Shown: in pieces, positions 1-7,955 of the stretch
Numbering within the stretch: position 1 is the first letter of the stretch
Layout of the letters: each line of letters starts with the position of its first letter
Assembly (NCBI GenBank): GCA_963739095.1
Contig: CAVTZF010000020.1
Location: 1-64,000 of the forward strand
Origin: JACVRW01 sp963739095
GTDB taxonomy: Bacteria; Actinomycetota; Thermoleophilia; Solirubrobacterales; Thermoleophilaceae
Direction of reading: 5' to 3'
DNA length: 64,000 nt
Made by a program: the position numbers and the translations under genes
Notes under the pieces: model-generated
Seen by the model: only the letters and a program-made list of their open reading frames with translations
Database searches by the model: none
What the model was told of the DNA's origin: nothing

Positions 1-29
1 GAGGGGCCGCGGAGTATGGTCGCCCGGCC

Positions 30-1883
30 ATGGTTGCGGCCGGCTCCACCGCCTCCGCCGTCCACGTCGAGGGTGTGACCAAGCGCTTCGGCGAGACGGT
101 TGCGCTCGCGGGTGTCGACCTCGAGGTTGCCGAGAAGACGGTCTTCGGACTGCTGGGCCCGAACGGAGCCGGGAAGACCACGCTCATTCGCGTGCTCGCA
201 ACCCTGCTCTCGCCCGAGGCGGGGCGCGCCGAGGTCTTCGGGCGCGACGTGGTGCACGAGGCCGCGGCCGTTCGTCAGCTGCTCGGGCTCACCGGACAGT
301 TCGCTGCCGTCGACGAGATCCTCACCGGACGGGAGAACCTCCAGATGTTCGGCCGGCTGTTCGACCTCTCGAGGGACGAGGCGCGCCGGCGAGCGGCCGA
401 GCTGCTGGAGCGCTTCGAACTCGCCGACGCCGCCGACCGCCCGGCACGCACGTACTCCGGAGGGATGCGCCGCCGGCTCGACCTCGCGTCGAGCCTGCTC
501 ACGCGTCCGCGGATCCTGTTTCTCGACGAGCCCACAACGGGGCTCGATCCGCGCAGCCGTAACGAAATCTGGGCGATCGTGCGGGAACTCGTCCGCGACG
601 GGACGACGATCGTGCTGACGACCCAGTACCTCGAGGAAGCCGACGAGCTCGCCGACCGGATCGCGGTGATCGATCACGGGCGGGTGATCGCAGAGGGGAC
701 CGGCAACGAGCTAAAGGATCGCGTCGGCGGGAAGATCCTCGAGGTCGAGCTGACCAGCGCCGCTCAACGCGACGAGGCGCAGTCCGTGCTCGCCCGGGTG
801 GGCTGCGGCGATCCAGAACCGGGCGAGCGCGCGGACCAGCTCACGCTTCCCGCGCCGCGCGACGGACTCGAGCTGATCGAGGAGGCCGCGTCGGCGCTGC
901 GTGAGGCGGGGATAGAGGTGAGCGACCTCGGGCTGCGCCGCCCGACGCTCGACGACGTGTTCCTGCAGCTCACGGGCGCGCCGCCGAGCGAGGACGGCGC
1001 CGGCCCGCACGCGTCCGCGAGCGCGGGCGGGCCGCCGGCAGCGACGAGCCCGCCGAGCCCGGCCGACCATGGCGCGAGGAGGTTCCCGTCGCTGCATCGT
1101 CCCTCGCTGCGGGCGCTGCGTTCGGCCGCTGCCGACGCGCGCGTGGTCACCGGGCGCAACCTGCGCCACTTCATTCGCCAGCCCCAGTTGCTGATCTTCT
1201 CGACGATCCAGCCGATCATGTTCGTGCTGCTGTTCGCCTATGTGTTCGGCGGCGCGGTGGAGGGCTCGCTTCCGGGAGGGGTGGATTACATCGATTTCCT
1301 GTTGCCCGGCATCTTCGTGCAGTCGGTGGCCTTCCGCGCATCGCAGACCGCCGTCGGCCTGTCCGAGGACCTCGAGCGCGGCGTCATCGACCGCTTCCGC
1401 TCGATGCCGATGGCACGCTCGGCGGTGCTGATCGGCCGCACGGTGGCCGACCTCGTCCGCAATGTCCTGATCATCGGGCTGATGACGGCGGTCGGCTACG
1501 TCATCGGCTTCCGCTTCCAGGCCGGACTGCTGAACGCGCTCGCGTGCGTCGCGGTCGTCAGCGCGTTCGGGTTCGCCCTCAGCTGGATCTTCGCGTTCGT
1601 GGCGCTCACGGTGCGCGGAGCGGAGGCGGCCCAGTCGGCGGGCTTCGTGGTGCTCTTCCCGCTCGTGTTCGCGAGCTCCGTGTTCGTGCCGGTCTCGACG
1701 ATGCCGGACTGGCTGCAGGCATTCGCCGAGGCGAGTCCCGTCACGCTGACCGCGGATGCCGCCCGCACCTACGCGCTCTACGGTGGGGTGCCGAGCTCGC
1801 TCGCGGGGGCGGCAGCCTGGATCATCGGCCTGCTCGCACTGTTCATCCCGCTGTGCGTATGGCGATACCGGCGGATGAGTTGA
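30..1883 (+). CDS. Fused ABC-2 type exporter: DrrA-like ATPase joined to DrrB-like permease
   Basis: 617 aa. Residues 10-318 are a daunorubicin-resistance type ATPase: Walker A GPNGAGKTT (43-51), signature YSGGM (about 143) and Walker B LFLDEPTTGLD (about 163), with the accessory C-terminal domain of DrrA proteins. An Ala/Pro/Ser-rich linker (about 320-370) leads to an ABC-2 permease with about six hydrophobic segments (375-617). In most relatives the two halves are separate adjacent genes; here they form one chain, which would dimerise into a full exporter at the cytoplasmic membrane. The likely cargo is a hydrophobic drug or lipid; the substrate cannot be read. The ATG at 30 is the first in frame. 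Confidence 0.93.
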   Translation: MVAAGSTASAVHVEGVTKRFGETVALAGVDLEVAEKTVFGLLGPNGAGKTTLIRVLATLLSPEAGRAEVFGRDVVHEAAAVRQLLGLTGQFAAVDEILTGRENLQMFGRLFDLSRDEARRRAAELLERFELADAADRPARTYSGGMRRRLDLASSLLTRPRILFLDEPTTGLDPRSRNEIWAIVRELVRDGTTIVLTTQYLEEADELADRIAVIDHGRVIAEGTGNELKDRVGGKILEVELTSAAQRDEAQSVLARVGCGDPEPGERADQLTLPAPRDGLELIEEAASALREAGIEVSDLGLRRPTLDDVFLQLTGAPPSEDGAGPHASASAGGPPAATSPPSPADHGARRFPSLHRPSLRALRSAAADARVVTGRNLRHFIRQPQLLIFSTIQPIMFVLLFAYVFGGAVEGSLPGGVDYIDFLLPGIFVQSVAFRASQTAVGLSEDLERGVIDRFRSMPMARSAVLIGRTVADLVRNVLIIGLMTAVGYVIGFRFQAGLLNALACVAVVSAFGFALSWIFAFVALTVRGAEAAQSAGFVVLFPLVFASSVFVPVSTMPDWLQAFAEASPVTLTADAARTYALYGGVPSSLAGAAAWIIGLLALFIPLCVWRYRRMS

Positions 1884-1907
1884 CCTGAGAAGCGGTCTTG
1901 CGGGCTC

Positions 1908-2777
1908 TCAGGGGGCTCGGCGAATTTCGATCTTGCCGTCGCGCGCACGCGCCTCGAAGCGCGGTTGGGGGAAGACCGCCGGCCCGCCCTCGACCTCACC
2001 GCTGCAGACGTCGAACCGAGAGCCATGCCAGGGGCATACCACGGTGTCGCCCTCGCGCTCGCCTTCGGCCAGCGGCCCGCCGAAGTGACTGCACGTGTTC
2101 GCGATCGCGCACAGATCGCCGCTCGCTGAGCGGGTGACGAGGACCGTTTCACCCGCGGCTTCAACCGAATGCATCGCCGCTCCCTGGAGCTGTGACTCGT
2201 CGAGCACCGCCTCGAACTCACTTGGACCGGCCCCGGGCTGTGCCTCGTTGACTCGCACCCCCATTCCAAAGCTGAGCTCGCCACCCAGGTGAGCGGCCGC
2301 TCCGGCCACGGCGAATCCCAGCGCGGAGCTGACCCGGCCGGCGCGGCGCCGGCCGCCCAGCCGTAGCCCCAGGGAGGTGGCGTTGAACGCGAGGCCGACG
2401 ACGTTCAGCAGACCGTGGCCAGCCGCCAGGCGGCGCTTTTCCCCGCGCATGTAGCGCCAGTCGGCGAGCCCGGTCGCGGCGGCAGCCAGGGAGCCCGCGA
2501 CGGAGACCGCCAGTGCCCCGTCCGCCTGCCTGTCAACCGTGGGAGAGCCCGTGACCAATGCGACGCCGTCGAGCGCGACCGCCGCGGTGAGCGCTCCTAC
2601 GGGCACGTCCGTGATCGCGGGGTGGAGCGGGGCCCCTAGCCAAACGCCGTCGAGGAGGTCGGCGCCGCGGCTTCCGGTGCCGGAGACCGCCTCGCGAACG
2701 ACAGGCTGAACCCGGTCACTCAAGCCGTCCAGCCAGGTCTGGGATGTAGCCAGGCGCTCCGCGAGCTTCAAGGTCAT
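1908..2777 (-). CDS. Rieske [2Fe-2S] protein with N-terminal DUF2231 membrane domain
   Basis: 289 aa. The N-terminal half resembles DUF2231 membrane proteins (HPAITDVPVG near 52 and several hydrophobic helices). Residues about 180-289 are a Rieske ferredoxin domain with both cluster-binding boxes, CSH (C229, H231) and CPWH (C248, H251), the latter followed by GSRFD as usual. It is probably a membrane-tethered electron carrier; the partner is unknown. The start lies 2 nt beyond the stop of the upstream small gene on the same strand, so the two are probably co-transcribed. Confidence 0.9.
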   Translation of the reverse strand: MTLKLAERLATSQTWLDGLSDRVQPVVREAVSGTGSRGADLLDGVWLGAPLHPAITDVPVGALTAAVALDGVALVTGSPTVDRQADGALAVSVAGSLAAAATGLADWRYMRGEKRRLAAGHGLLNVVGLAFNATSLGLRLGGRRRAGRVSSALGFAVAGAAAHLGGELSFGMGVRVNEAQPGAGPSEFEAVLDESQLQGAAMHSVEAAGETVLVTRSASGDLCAIANTCSHFGGPLAEGEREGDTVVCPWHGSRFDVCSGEVEGGPAVFPQPRFEARARDGKIEIRRAP

Positions 2778-2779
2778 GG

Positions 2780-3145
2780 TCAGCCGTCTCCGAGCCAGTC
2801 GGCGACGTAGCTCGGGGGATCACCGTGCCACTCCGCCCTGACGGCCAGGCGCCTCAGCTCGCTCGGGTCGCGGTCATAGCTCGCCCGCCCTTGCTTCGAC
2901 GCCAGGTACAGCACCACGGCAGTCGCCACCGCGACCGCGGGGTTCTCGCCCTCGTAGTCGGCCCCCTCGGCCGCCAGCGCGAGTCGCTCCTCCAGGTTCT
3001 CGACCGCCGTCACCGGCTCATCGTCGTCCTCGAGCTGTTCCTCGAGCCGCCCTAGAGCCGGGTCGCGACCCTCGGGGTCTGAGACCTCCACCGCGCGGCG
3101 GACCAGCTCGGAGACCGTGGGCGTACGGCGATCCACCGCGCGCAT
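2780..3145 (-). CDS. Hypothetical protein, 121 aa
   Basis: No family recognised. The protein is soluble and acidic, with two charged helical stretches (about 15-65) around an Ala/Val-rich segment (68-82), and ends in a Trp-containing tail. An open frame extends further upstream, but that part runs antisense to the aldo/keto reductase and has non-protein-like composition, so I start at the ATG at 3145, 19 nt from the divergent reductase start. It sits 2 nt ahead of the Rieske gene and probably shares its transcript. Confidence 0.6.
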   Translation of the reverse strand: MRAVDRRTPTVSELVRRAVEVSDPEGRDPALGRLEEQLEDDDEPVTAVENLEERLALAAEGADYEGENPAVAVATAVVLYLASKQGRASYDRDPSELRRLAVRAEWHGDPPSYVADWLGDG

Positions 3146-3163
3146 GCTACGCCCCAACAGTGC

Positions 3164-3841
3164 GTGAACGCGGTGCGCTGGGCGCTCGAGCTGGGCTACC
3201 GCCACGTCGACACGGCGCAGCTCTACGGCAACGAGGAGAGCGTTGGCCGCGGGCTGCGCGAGAGCGGCGTACCACGCGAGGAAGTCTTCATCACGACGAA
3301 GTTCCTTCCAGCGCGGCGCGACGCGGAGGCGGAGGCGCAGCGGAGCCTGGAACGGCTGGGCGTCGACCAGGTCGACCTCTACATCGTCCACTGGCCGCAG
3401 GGCGGGGCGACCGGGGCATGGCGCGGGATGGAACGCGCCCATGAACGCGGCTATGCGCGCTCGATCGGCGTCTCGAACTACGGCGTGAGCGAGCTCGACG
3501 AACTGATCTCGGTCGCCGAGATCCCGCCGGTTCTGAATCAGGTGCAGTTCAGCCCGTTCGAGTACCGGCGCAGGCTGCTCGAGGCGTGCGAGGAACGCAA
3601 TGTGACGCTCGAGGCCTACAGCCCGCTCGGCACCGGCCGGCATCTCTCGGACCCGCGTGTGCGGCAGATCGCCGAGCGCGTGGGGCGTACTCCCGCTCAG
3701 GTGCTTCTGCGCTGGTCCGTGCAGCGGGATCTTCCCGTCATCCCGAAGTCGACGCACCGCGACCGCATCGAGGAAAACGCGCAGATCTTCGACTTCACAC
3801 TGTCCGACGAAGACATGGACGCGCTCGACGCGCTCGGCTAG
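3164..3841 (+). CDS. Aldo/keto reductase, N-terminally truncated
   Basis: 225 aa against about 265-280 usual for the family. The reading frame begins inside what is normally helix 1 of the TIM barrel, so strand 1 and its G-x-G-T-W segment are absent. The catalytic tetrad is all visible: Asp and Tyr in HVDTAQLYGNE, Lys in ITTKF, His in IVHWP. The C-terminal NADPH-binding motif (IPKSTHRDRIEEN) is intact. The start is GTG; no missing N-terminus is encoded in any frame upstream, where the divergent gene lies. It could be a remnant that folds poorly, or a gene cut by an old rearrangement. The stop overlaps the stop of the convergent glycosylase. Confidence 0.8.
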   Translation: MNAVRWALELGYRHVDTAQLYGNEESVGRGLRESGVPREEVFITTKFLPARRDAEAEAQRSLERLGVDQVDLYIVHWPQGGATGAWRGMERAHERGYARSIGVSNYGVSELDELISVAEIPPVLNQVQFSPFEYRRRLLEACEERNVTLEAYSPLGTGRHLSDPRVRQIAERVGRTPAQVLLRWSVQRDLPVIPKSTHRDRIEENAQIFDFTLSDEDMDALDALG

Positions 3842-4464
3842 GTGTCGTACTCCGATGCGAAGAGGTAGCTGACTGCAAGGCTGCGATAGGGCCGCCAGCG
3901 CTCGGCGATCTGCAGCACCTCCGGCTCGGTCGGCATCTGGTCGAGGCCGTAGACGTTTCTAATCGCCCGGCGGAGTGCTAGGTCACCCGACAGGACAACA
4001 TCGGGACGGTCGAGGGCGATGATCAGAAAGCCGTGCACGGTCCAAGGACCGATGCCGGGGATCCGGGTGAGGGCCGCCTCGATCTCCTCATCGGAGCTTT
4101 GCCGGAAGGTCTGGTCGCTGAGTTCACCGGTGGCGAATCGCTCAGCGAGTGCCCGTAACGTCTCGACCTTGCGCCTGGACATCCCTGCGCGCCGGAGCGC
4201 CTCTGGGTCGGCATCGAGGACCTCCTGCGGCTCAGGCATGCGCCCGCCGAAAAGAGCCTCCAGACGGCCGAGGATCGCTCGCGTGGCGCGCACCGACAGC
4301 TGCTGCCCGACGATCTGGAACACCAGCGCTCCGTAGGCGTCCAGCTTCGGCAGCTGTGACATCCAGGCGCGCGGGTCGAAGTTCGGGTCTTTGTCGATGA
4401 GCCGCGCAAGCACAGGGTCTGCGTCGCGTAGATGCTCGCGTGCCGCGGCGTAGCGCTCGGTCAT
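3838..4464 (-). CDS. DNA-3-methyladenine glycosylase II (AlkA/HhH-GPD family)
   Basis: 208 aa from the ATG at 4464; a longer frame to 4542 exists but has no supporting sequence. The HhH-GPD fold is visible: FQIVGQQLS, then the helix-hairpin-helix RIPGIGPWTVHGF, and the catalytic Asp in the SGDLALRRA segment 19 residues later. It would excise alkylated purines (3-methyladenine and similar) in base-excision repair in the cytoplasm. It lacks the N-terminal AlkA domain, as many short actinobacterial members do. Convergent with the aldo/keto reductase, overlapping by 4 nt. Confidence 0.88.
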   Translation of the reverse strand: MTERYAAAREHLRDADPVLARLIDKDPNFDPRAWMSQLPKLDAYGALVFQIVGQQLSVRATRAILGRLEALFGGRMPEPQEVLDADPEALRRAGMSRRKVETLRALAERFATGELSDQTFRQSSDEEIEAALTRIPGIGPWTVHGFLIIALDRPDVVLSGDLALRRAIRNVYGLDQMPTEPEVLQIAERWRPYRSLAVSYLFASEYDT

Positions 4465-4620
4465 GACGTCATGCAACACGAGACCCGCGCCGGCGCTCGC
4501 CGCACTCCGAGAGTCCTGAAGGGGGACCCACATTTCGACCATAACAACAGCCCCCGCGGGGTGGCCGAGCCGGCCATGGACATCAGGCCGCGTCGGTCTA
4601 GTTAGTTGAGGGATCGATAG

Positions 4621-4649
4621 TTGATCTCACAAGTAATATCTGCTTAGAT
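4621..4649 (+). promoter_or_regulatory. Predicted sigma70-type promoter for the YceI gene
   Basis: TTGATC, a 17-nt spacer, then TTAGAT, in an AT-richer island about 45 nt before the YceI start. Spacing and position are as expected for a housekeeping promoter. Prediction from sequence only. Confidence 0.5.
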
Positions 4650-4691
4650 TGGTTGAGCACGCAAGCTTTTCGACAGCCCGAGAGGAAGCAC

Positions 4692-5225
4692 ATGAGCGAC
4701 CAGATCACACAGCAAGCCCTCCCGACCGGCACCTGGAACGCGGACACGATTCACTCGACGGTGGGATTTGCCGTCCCCTACCTGGCCGGGACGTTCCAGG
4801 GCACCTTCTCCGACTACCAGGCTCGGCTCAGCGACGGCGTTCTGCGCGGAAAGGCCGAGGTCGCGAGTGTCCAGGTCAAGGACCCGAACCTGGAAGCCCA
4901 CCTCCAGAGCCCGGACTTCTTCGACGCAGAGCGCTTTCCGGAGCTCAGCTTCGAGGCGCACGAGATCGGCCGTTCGGGCGACGACCTGACCATCGCCGGC
5001 GAGTTGACCCTGAAGGGCCACACCGAGCCCGTCGAGATCAAGGGCCACATCAACGATCCCGCCCTCGATCCCACCGGCGCCGAGCGCTTCGGGCTCCAGC
5101 TGGAGACGACCGTCGACCGAACGAGGTTCGGCCTCAACTGGAACAACCCGCTCCCGAGCGGAGACCCTTCGCTGGCAAACGACGTGACGATCATCGTCGA
5201 CCTGCAGCTGACCAAGGACTCCTAG
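4692..5225 (+). CDS. YceI-family lipid-binding protein
   Basis: 177 aa from the ATG at 4692, which follows the ribosome site AGAGGAAG; an upstream in-frame start at 4653 is less likely. Family hallmarks are the opening GTWNADTIHSTVGF strand, the FDAERFPELSFEA segment, and the GELTLKGHTEPVEI strand of the lipocalin-like barrel, which binds isoprenoid or fatty lipids. No signal peptide is visible, so this is a cytoplasmic member. The stop overlaps the next start (TAGTG), so it is translationally coupled to the FMN reductase gene. Confidence 0.9.
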   Translation: MSDQITQQALPTGTWNADTIHSTVGFAVPYLAGTFQGTFSDYQARLSDGVLRGKAEVASVQVKDPNLEAHLQSPDFFDAERFPELSFEAHEIGRSGDDLTIAGELTLKGHTEPVEIKGHINDPALDPTGAERFGLQLETTVDRTRFGLNWNNPLPSGDPSLANDVTIIVDLQLTKDS

Positions 5226-5782
5226 TGCGGGTGCTCGGCATCAGCGGCAGCCTGCGCCGCGACTCGCACAACACGAAGTTGCTGCGCGCGGCGGGCGAGC
5301 TGGTCGAGGAGCACGGCTCAGCGTTCGAGATCTTCGACGGCCTCAAGGCGATCCCGCCCTACGACGAAGACGACGACGTCGGCGAAGGCCCGGCGGCGGT
5401 GGCCCGTCTGCGCGACGCGCTTGCGGGCGCCGACGCCGTGCTGTTCGCCACCCCCGAATACAACTCGTCGATTCCCGGCGTGCTCAAGAACGCCGTCGAC
5501 TGGGCCTCACGGCCGATCGCGACGAGTCCGCTTCGCAACAAGCCCGTCGCCGTGATCGGTGCGAGCACCGGGATGTTCGGTGCCGTCTGGGCGCAGGCCG
5601 AGCTCCGCAAGGTCCTCGGGTCGGCGGGTGCCCGGGTGACCGAGGTCGAGTTGGCCGTGGGTCACGCTCACGAGCACCTCGATCCGGCCGGGCGCCTGGC
5701 CGATCCGGCCCAGCAGGAGGCACTGCTCGATTCGGTTGGAGTGCTCTTGGGCGAGCTTCAGAACGTCGAGGTGGCAGCCTGA
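5225..5782 (+). CDS. NADPH-dependent FMN reductase
   Basis: 185 aa, flavodoxin-like. It opens with VRVLGISGSLRRDSHNTKLL, the phosphate-binding loop for FMN, and has the family segments ATPEYNSSIPGVLKNAVDWASR and the GASTGMFG loop. It reduces FMN or small quinone-like acceptors with NAD(P)H in the cytosol. The GTG start overlaps the YceI stop by one base. The same open frame continues upstream through the YceI gene, but that part is an out-of-frame shadow. Confidence 0.9.
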   Translation: MRVLGISGSLRRDSHNTKLLRAAGELVEEHGSAFEIFDGLKAIPPYDEDDDVGEGPAAVARLRDALAGADAVLFATPEYNSSIPGVLKNAVDWASRPIATSPLRNKPVAVIGASTGMFGAVWAQAELRKVLGSAGARVTEVELAVGHAHEHLDPAGRLADPAQQEALLDSVGVLLGELQNVEVAA

Positions 5783-5867
5783 TGGCAACGGCGGCCGGCT
5801 GCGATTCGTGTTTCGCCATATGCCGTTGAGCGATCTCCACCCGCGTGCCGAGCCGCGGCCTGGGCTC

Positions 5868-6860
5868 TCAGGCGGAGCGATCCAGCCCGACGTCGTCGAA
5901 GGAGGCGGCGTCTTCCTTTGGTTCGACGTGGGTGAACACTGTCGCGTATGGGAGTCGCTCGCGCAGGTCCCGCTCGACGAGCTCCGCGAGGTCGTGGCCC
6001 TGTTGCACCGTCCACGCGCCCGGCACGAGTAGGTGGAGCGACACAAACGCCCTGCGGCCTGCCTGACGCGTGCGGACCGCGTGGAACTCGACACCGTCTT
6101 CGCGATACGCGTCGAGCACCGCTTGGATCTCGGCCTGCTCTGCGGGGTCGAGCGCGTGGTCCATCAGGCCGCCGGCTGAGCGGCCAAGCAATTGCACCCC
6201 AGTCCGAACGATGTTGAGCGCTACCAGCAACGCGATGATCGGGTCGAGCCGATCCCACCCGGTCAGCGCAACCGCGATGACTCCGCCGATCACACCAACG
6301 GATGTCCAAACATCGGTCACCAGGTGACGCCCGTCGGCCTCGAGCGTGATCGATCGCTGCTCGCGCCCGACCCGGATGAGCAGAATCGCCACGACGAGGT
6401 TGAGCCCTCCGGCGGCCGCCGAGACCGCGACACCAACGCCCACGTCGCTGATCGGCTGCGGGTCCATCAGGCGCGTGATGGCCACCCACGCGATTCCCAC
6501 GGCAGCGGCGAGGATCAGCGCGCCCTCGGCACCGGCGGAGAAGTACTCGGCCTTCTCGTGGCCGTAGGTATGGTCGTCGTCCGGTGGGCGCGCCGACACG
6601 CGAATGGCGATCAAGGCCACGATCGCCCCGACCAGGTTGACGATCGATTCAGCCGCGTCCGATAGGAACCCGACAGAGTCCGTGAGCAGCCAGGCGGCTG
6701 CCTTGAGCGCGATCGTCGCGACCGCAGCTGCGATCGACAAGAGCACGAACCGGGTCAACCGGCGGGTCGCCTGAGAACTCACCGCCACGGAGGCCTCATC
6801 GTGGCACGCCGGTCTTGCCAGGACGGCGGCGGTCCGGGGCCGGGCCTGTCGGTGGAACAC
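5868..6860 (-). CDS. Cation diffusion facilitator (CDF) metal transporter
   Basis: 330 aa. About six membrane segments are followed by a cytoplasmic CDF dimerisation domain (about 225-315). Family motifs are DSVGFLSDAAES (61-72) in TM2, HTYGHEKAEYFSA after it, and HLVTD in TM5, giving the His-x3-Asp half of the transport site. The TM2 half reads Asp-x3-Ser, not Asp-x3-Asp, so metal preference is uncertain. It exports a divalent metal (Zn, Fe, Mn or Co) by proton antiport. The first 24 residues are weakly conserved in character; GTG codons at 6788 or 6782 are alternative starts. Confidence 0.92.
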   Translation of the reverse strand: MFHRQARPRTAAVLARPACHDEASVAVSSQATRRLTRFVLLSIAAAVATIALKAAAWLLTDSVGFLSDAAESIVNLVGAIVALIAIRVSARPPDDDHTYGHEKAEYFSAGAEGALILAAAVGIAWVAITRLMDPQPISDVGVGVAVSAAAGGLNLVVAILLIRVGREQRSITLEADGRHLVTDVWTSVGVIGGVIAVALTGWDRLDPIIALLVALNIVRTGVQLLGRSAGGLMDHALDPAEQAEIQAVLDAYREDGVEFHAVRTRQAGRRAFVSLHLLVPGAWTVQQGHDLAELVERDLRERLPYATVFTHVEPKEDAASFDDVGLDRSA

Positions 6861-6958
6861 GCCGCAAAGGAATCGCCGTTTCCTTCCAGACCCCGGTGGT
6901 GTCTAAGTAAACAGACCCAAACCGATCAAACGAGCACCTGAAGGAGGAGGACCTCGCC

Positions 6959-7387
6959 ATGAACACCCCGCCGATTGTGTCGCCGCAGGAGTGGGAGGCT
7001 GCGTTCGGCGCCGACCAGGTCGCGCACCCCGCCCACCTGAACGCGCGCGACACGACGCTCGTCTACGCCTCGCGCGCCCCTCAGGCCGAGATCCAAGGCC
7101 TGAAGGAGCGCATGGGATGGGAGCACATCCCCTGGTACACGATCACCGACGACTTCGACAAAGACTTCGGGGTCGACGAGTGGCACGGGCACAACGCCTT
7201 CATCCGTGAGGGCGACCGCATCTTCCGCACCTACTTCGTCCACAGCCGCGGCGCCGAGCACATGGGCACCACCTGGAGCTACCTCGACATCACCGCGCTC
7301 GGGCGCCAGGAGGAGTGGGAGGACTCACCCGAGGGCTACCCGCAGACCCCGGCCGGCCGCTGGTGGAACTACCACGACGCATACTGA
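6959..7387 (+). CDS. DUF899 family protein, internally shortened
   Basis: 142 aa; the family is usually about 220-260 aa. The opening PQEWEAA and the second half (HLNARDTTLVYASRAPQAEI, then RMGWEHIPWY, DDFDKDFGV and the Tyr-rich end) are recognisable as DUF899. The intervening thioredoxin-like segment, which normally carries the charged helix, FMFGP and Cys-x2-Cys region, is absent. The ribosome site AAGGAGGAGG is strong, so the short form is probably expressed. The function of the family is unknown; thioredoxin-like redox activity would not be possible here without the cysteines. Confidence 0.8.
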   Translation: MNTPPIVSPQEWEAAFGADQVAHPAHLNARDTTLVYASRAPQAEIQGLKERMGWEHIPWYTITDDFDKDFGVDEWHGHNAFIREGDRIFRTYFVHSRGAEHMGTTWSYLDITALGRQEEWEDSPEGYPQTPAGRWWNYHDAY

Positions 7388-7407
7388 GGAGGGCCGTGAT
7401 CGCCGGG

Positions 7408-7875
7408 TCAAGCCGCCCGGCGTGCCGGCTCGGCGGATGCCTGCGTGAGCCCGTGAAGGTCCAGGAGGGTCTGCCGGAACTGGGCATAGCGCTCGCGACC
7501 GATCTCTTTGGTGAAGCGGCGCTCGATGTCGGAGAAGATCTCCTGCGAGGCCGTCAGGGCCTCCCTGCCGTGCGCGGTGAGTTGGATGATCTTCGCGCGC
7601 CCGTCCGCCGGGTCGCGCACGCGCTCGACGAAGCCGAGCCGCTCTAGGTCCGCCACCGCTTCGCCAACCGATTGCTTGGTGAAGCCCGATCGCTCGGCAA
7701 GGTCGGTGAGCCGGGAGCCCCCGTCGTCGATGTTCGCGAACACGCAGCCGTGCGCCGGCCGCAGCTCCGCGAAGCCGAGCTCAGTCAGGCGGGTGAAGAG
7801 CTCGTCTCCGACGGCGTCCCTGACCTGGCTCAGAAGGGCGATGAGGGGGAGGTCGCGTTGTGTGTCCATGGTCAC
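7408..7875 (-). CDS. MarR-family regulator, divergent from an MFS exporter
   Basis: 155 aa. Winged helix with recognition region SRLTDLAERSGFTKQSVGEAVADLERLGFVER and the wing DPADGRAKIIQLT, flanked by dimerisation helices. Divergent by about 80 nt from the DHA2 exporter gene, the classic layout of a ligand-released repressor controlling an efflux pump and itself. Two ATGs lie close together; the one at 7875 gives MTMDTQ and the second, 6 nt later, is equally possible. Confidence 0.92.
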   Translation of the reverse strand: MTMDTQRDLPLIALLSQVRDAVGDELFTRLTELGFAELRPAHGCVFANIDDGGSRLTDLAERSGFTKQSVGEAVADLERLGFVERVRDPADGRAKIIQLTAHGREALTASQEIFSDIERRFTKEIGRERYAQFRQTLLDLHGLTQASAEPARRAA

Positions 7876-7879
7876 AGTT

Positions 7880-7926
7880 GGTAAGGAGGCCTGATGATTA
7901 TGGTACGGTCGCCTGACAAGCTTACC
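7880..7926. promoter_or_regulatory. Candidate operator region between marR and MFS genes
   Basis: The 80-nt divergent intergenic region contains a widely spaced inverted pair GGTAAG (7880-7885) and CTTACC (7921-7926), and a direct repeat CCTGAC (7912-7917 and 7925-7930). Binding here by the adjacent MarR is inferred from layout; arm spacing is unusual for one dimer. Confidence 0.35.
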
Positions 7927-7955
7927 TGACTAAGTCTCTGCTCGGAGGATTCGAC

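Noticed and set aside
4465..4542. Longer start for the glycosylase gene
   Set aside because: The extra 26 residues are not conserved in character, and the ATG at 4464 gives the normal family opening.
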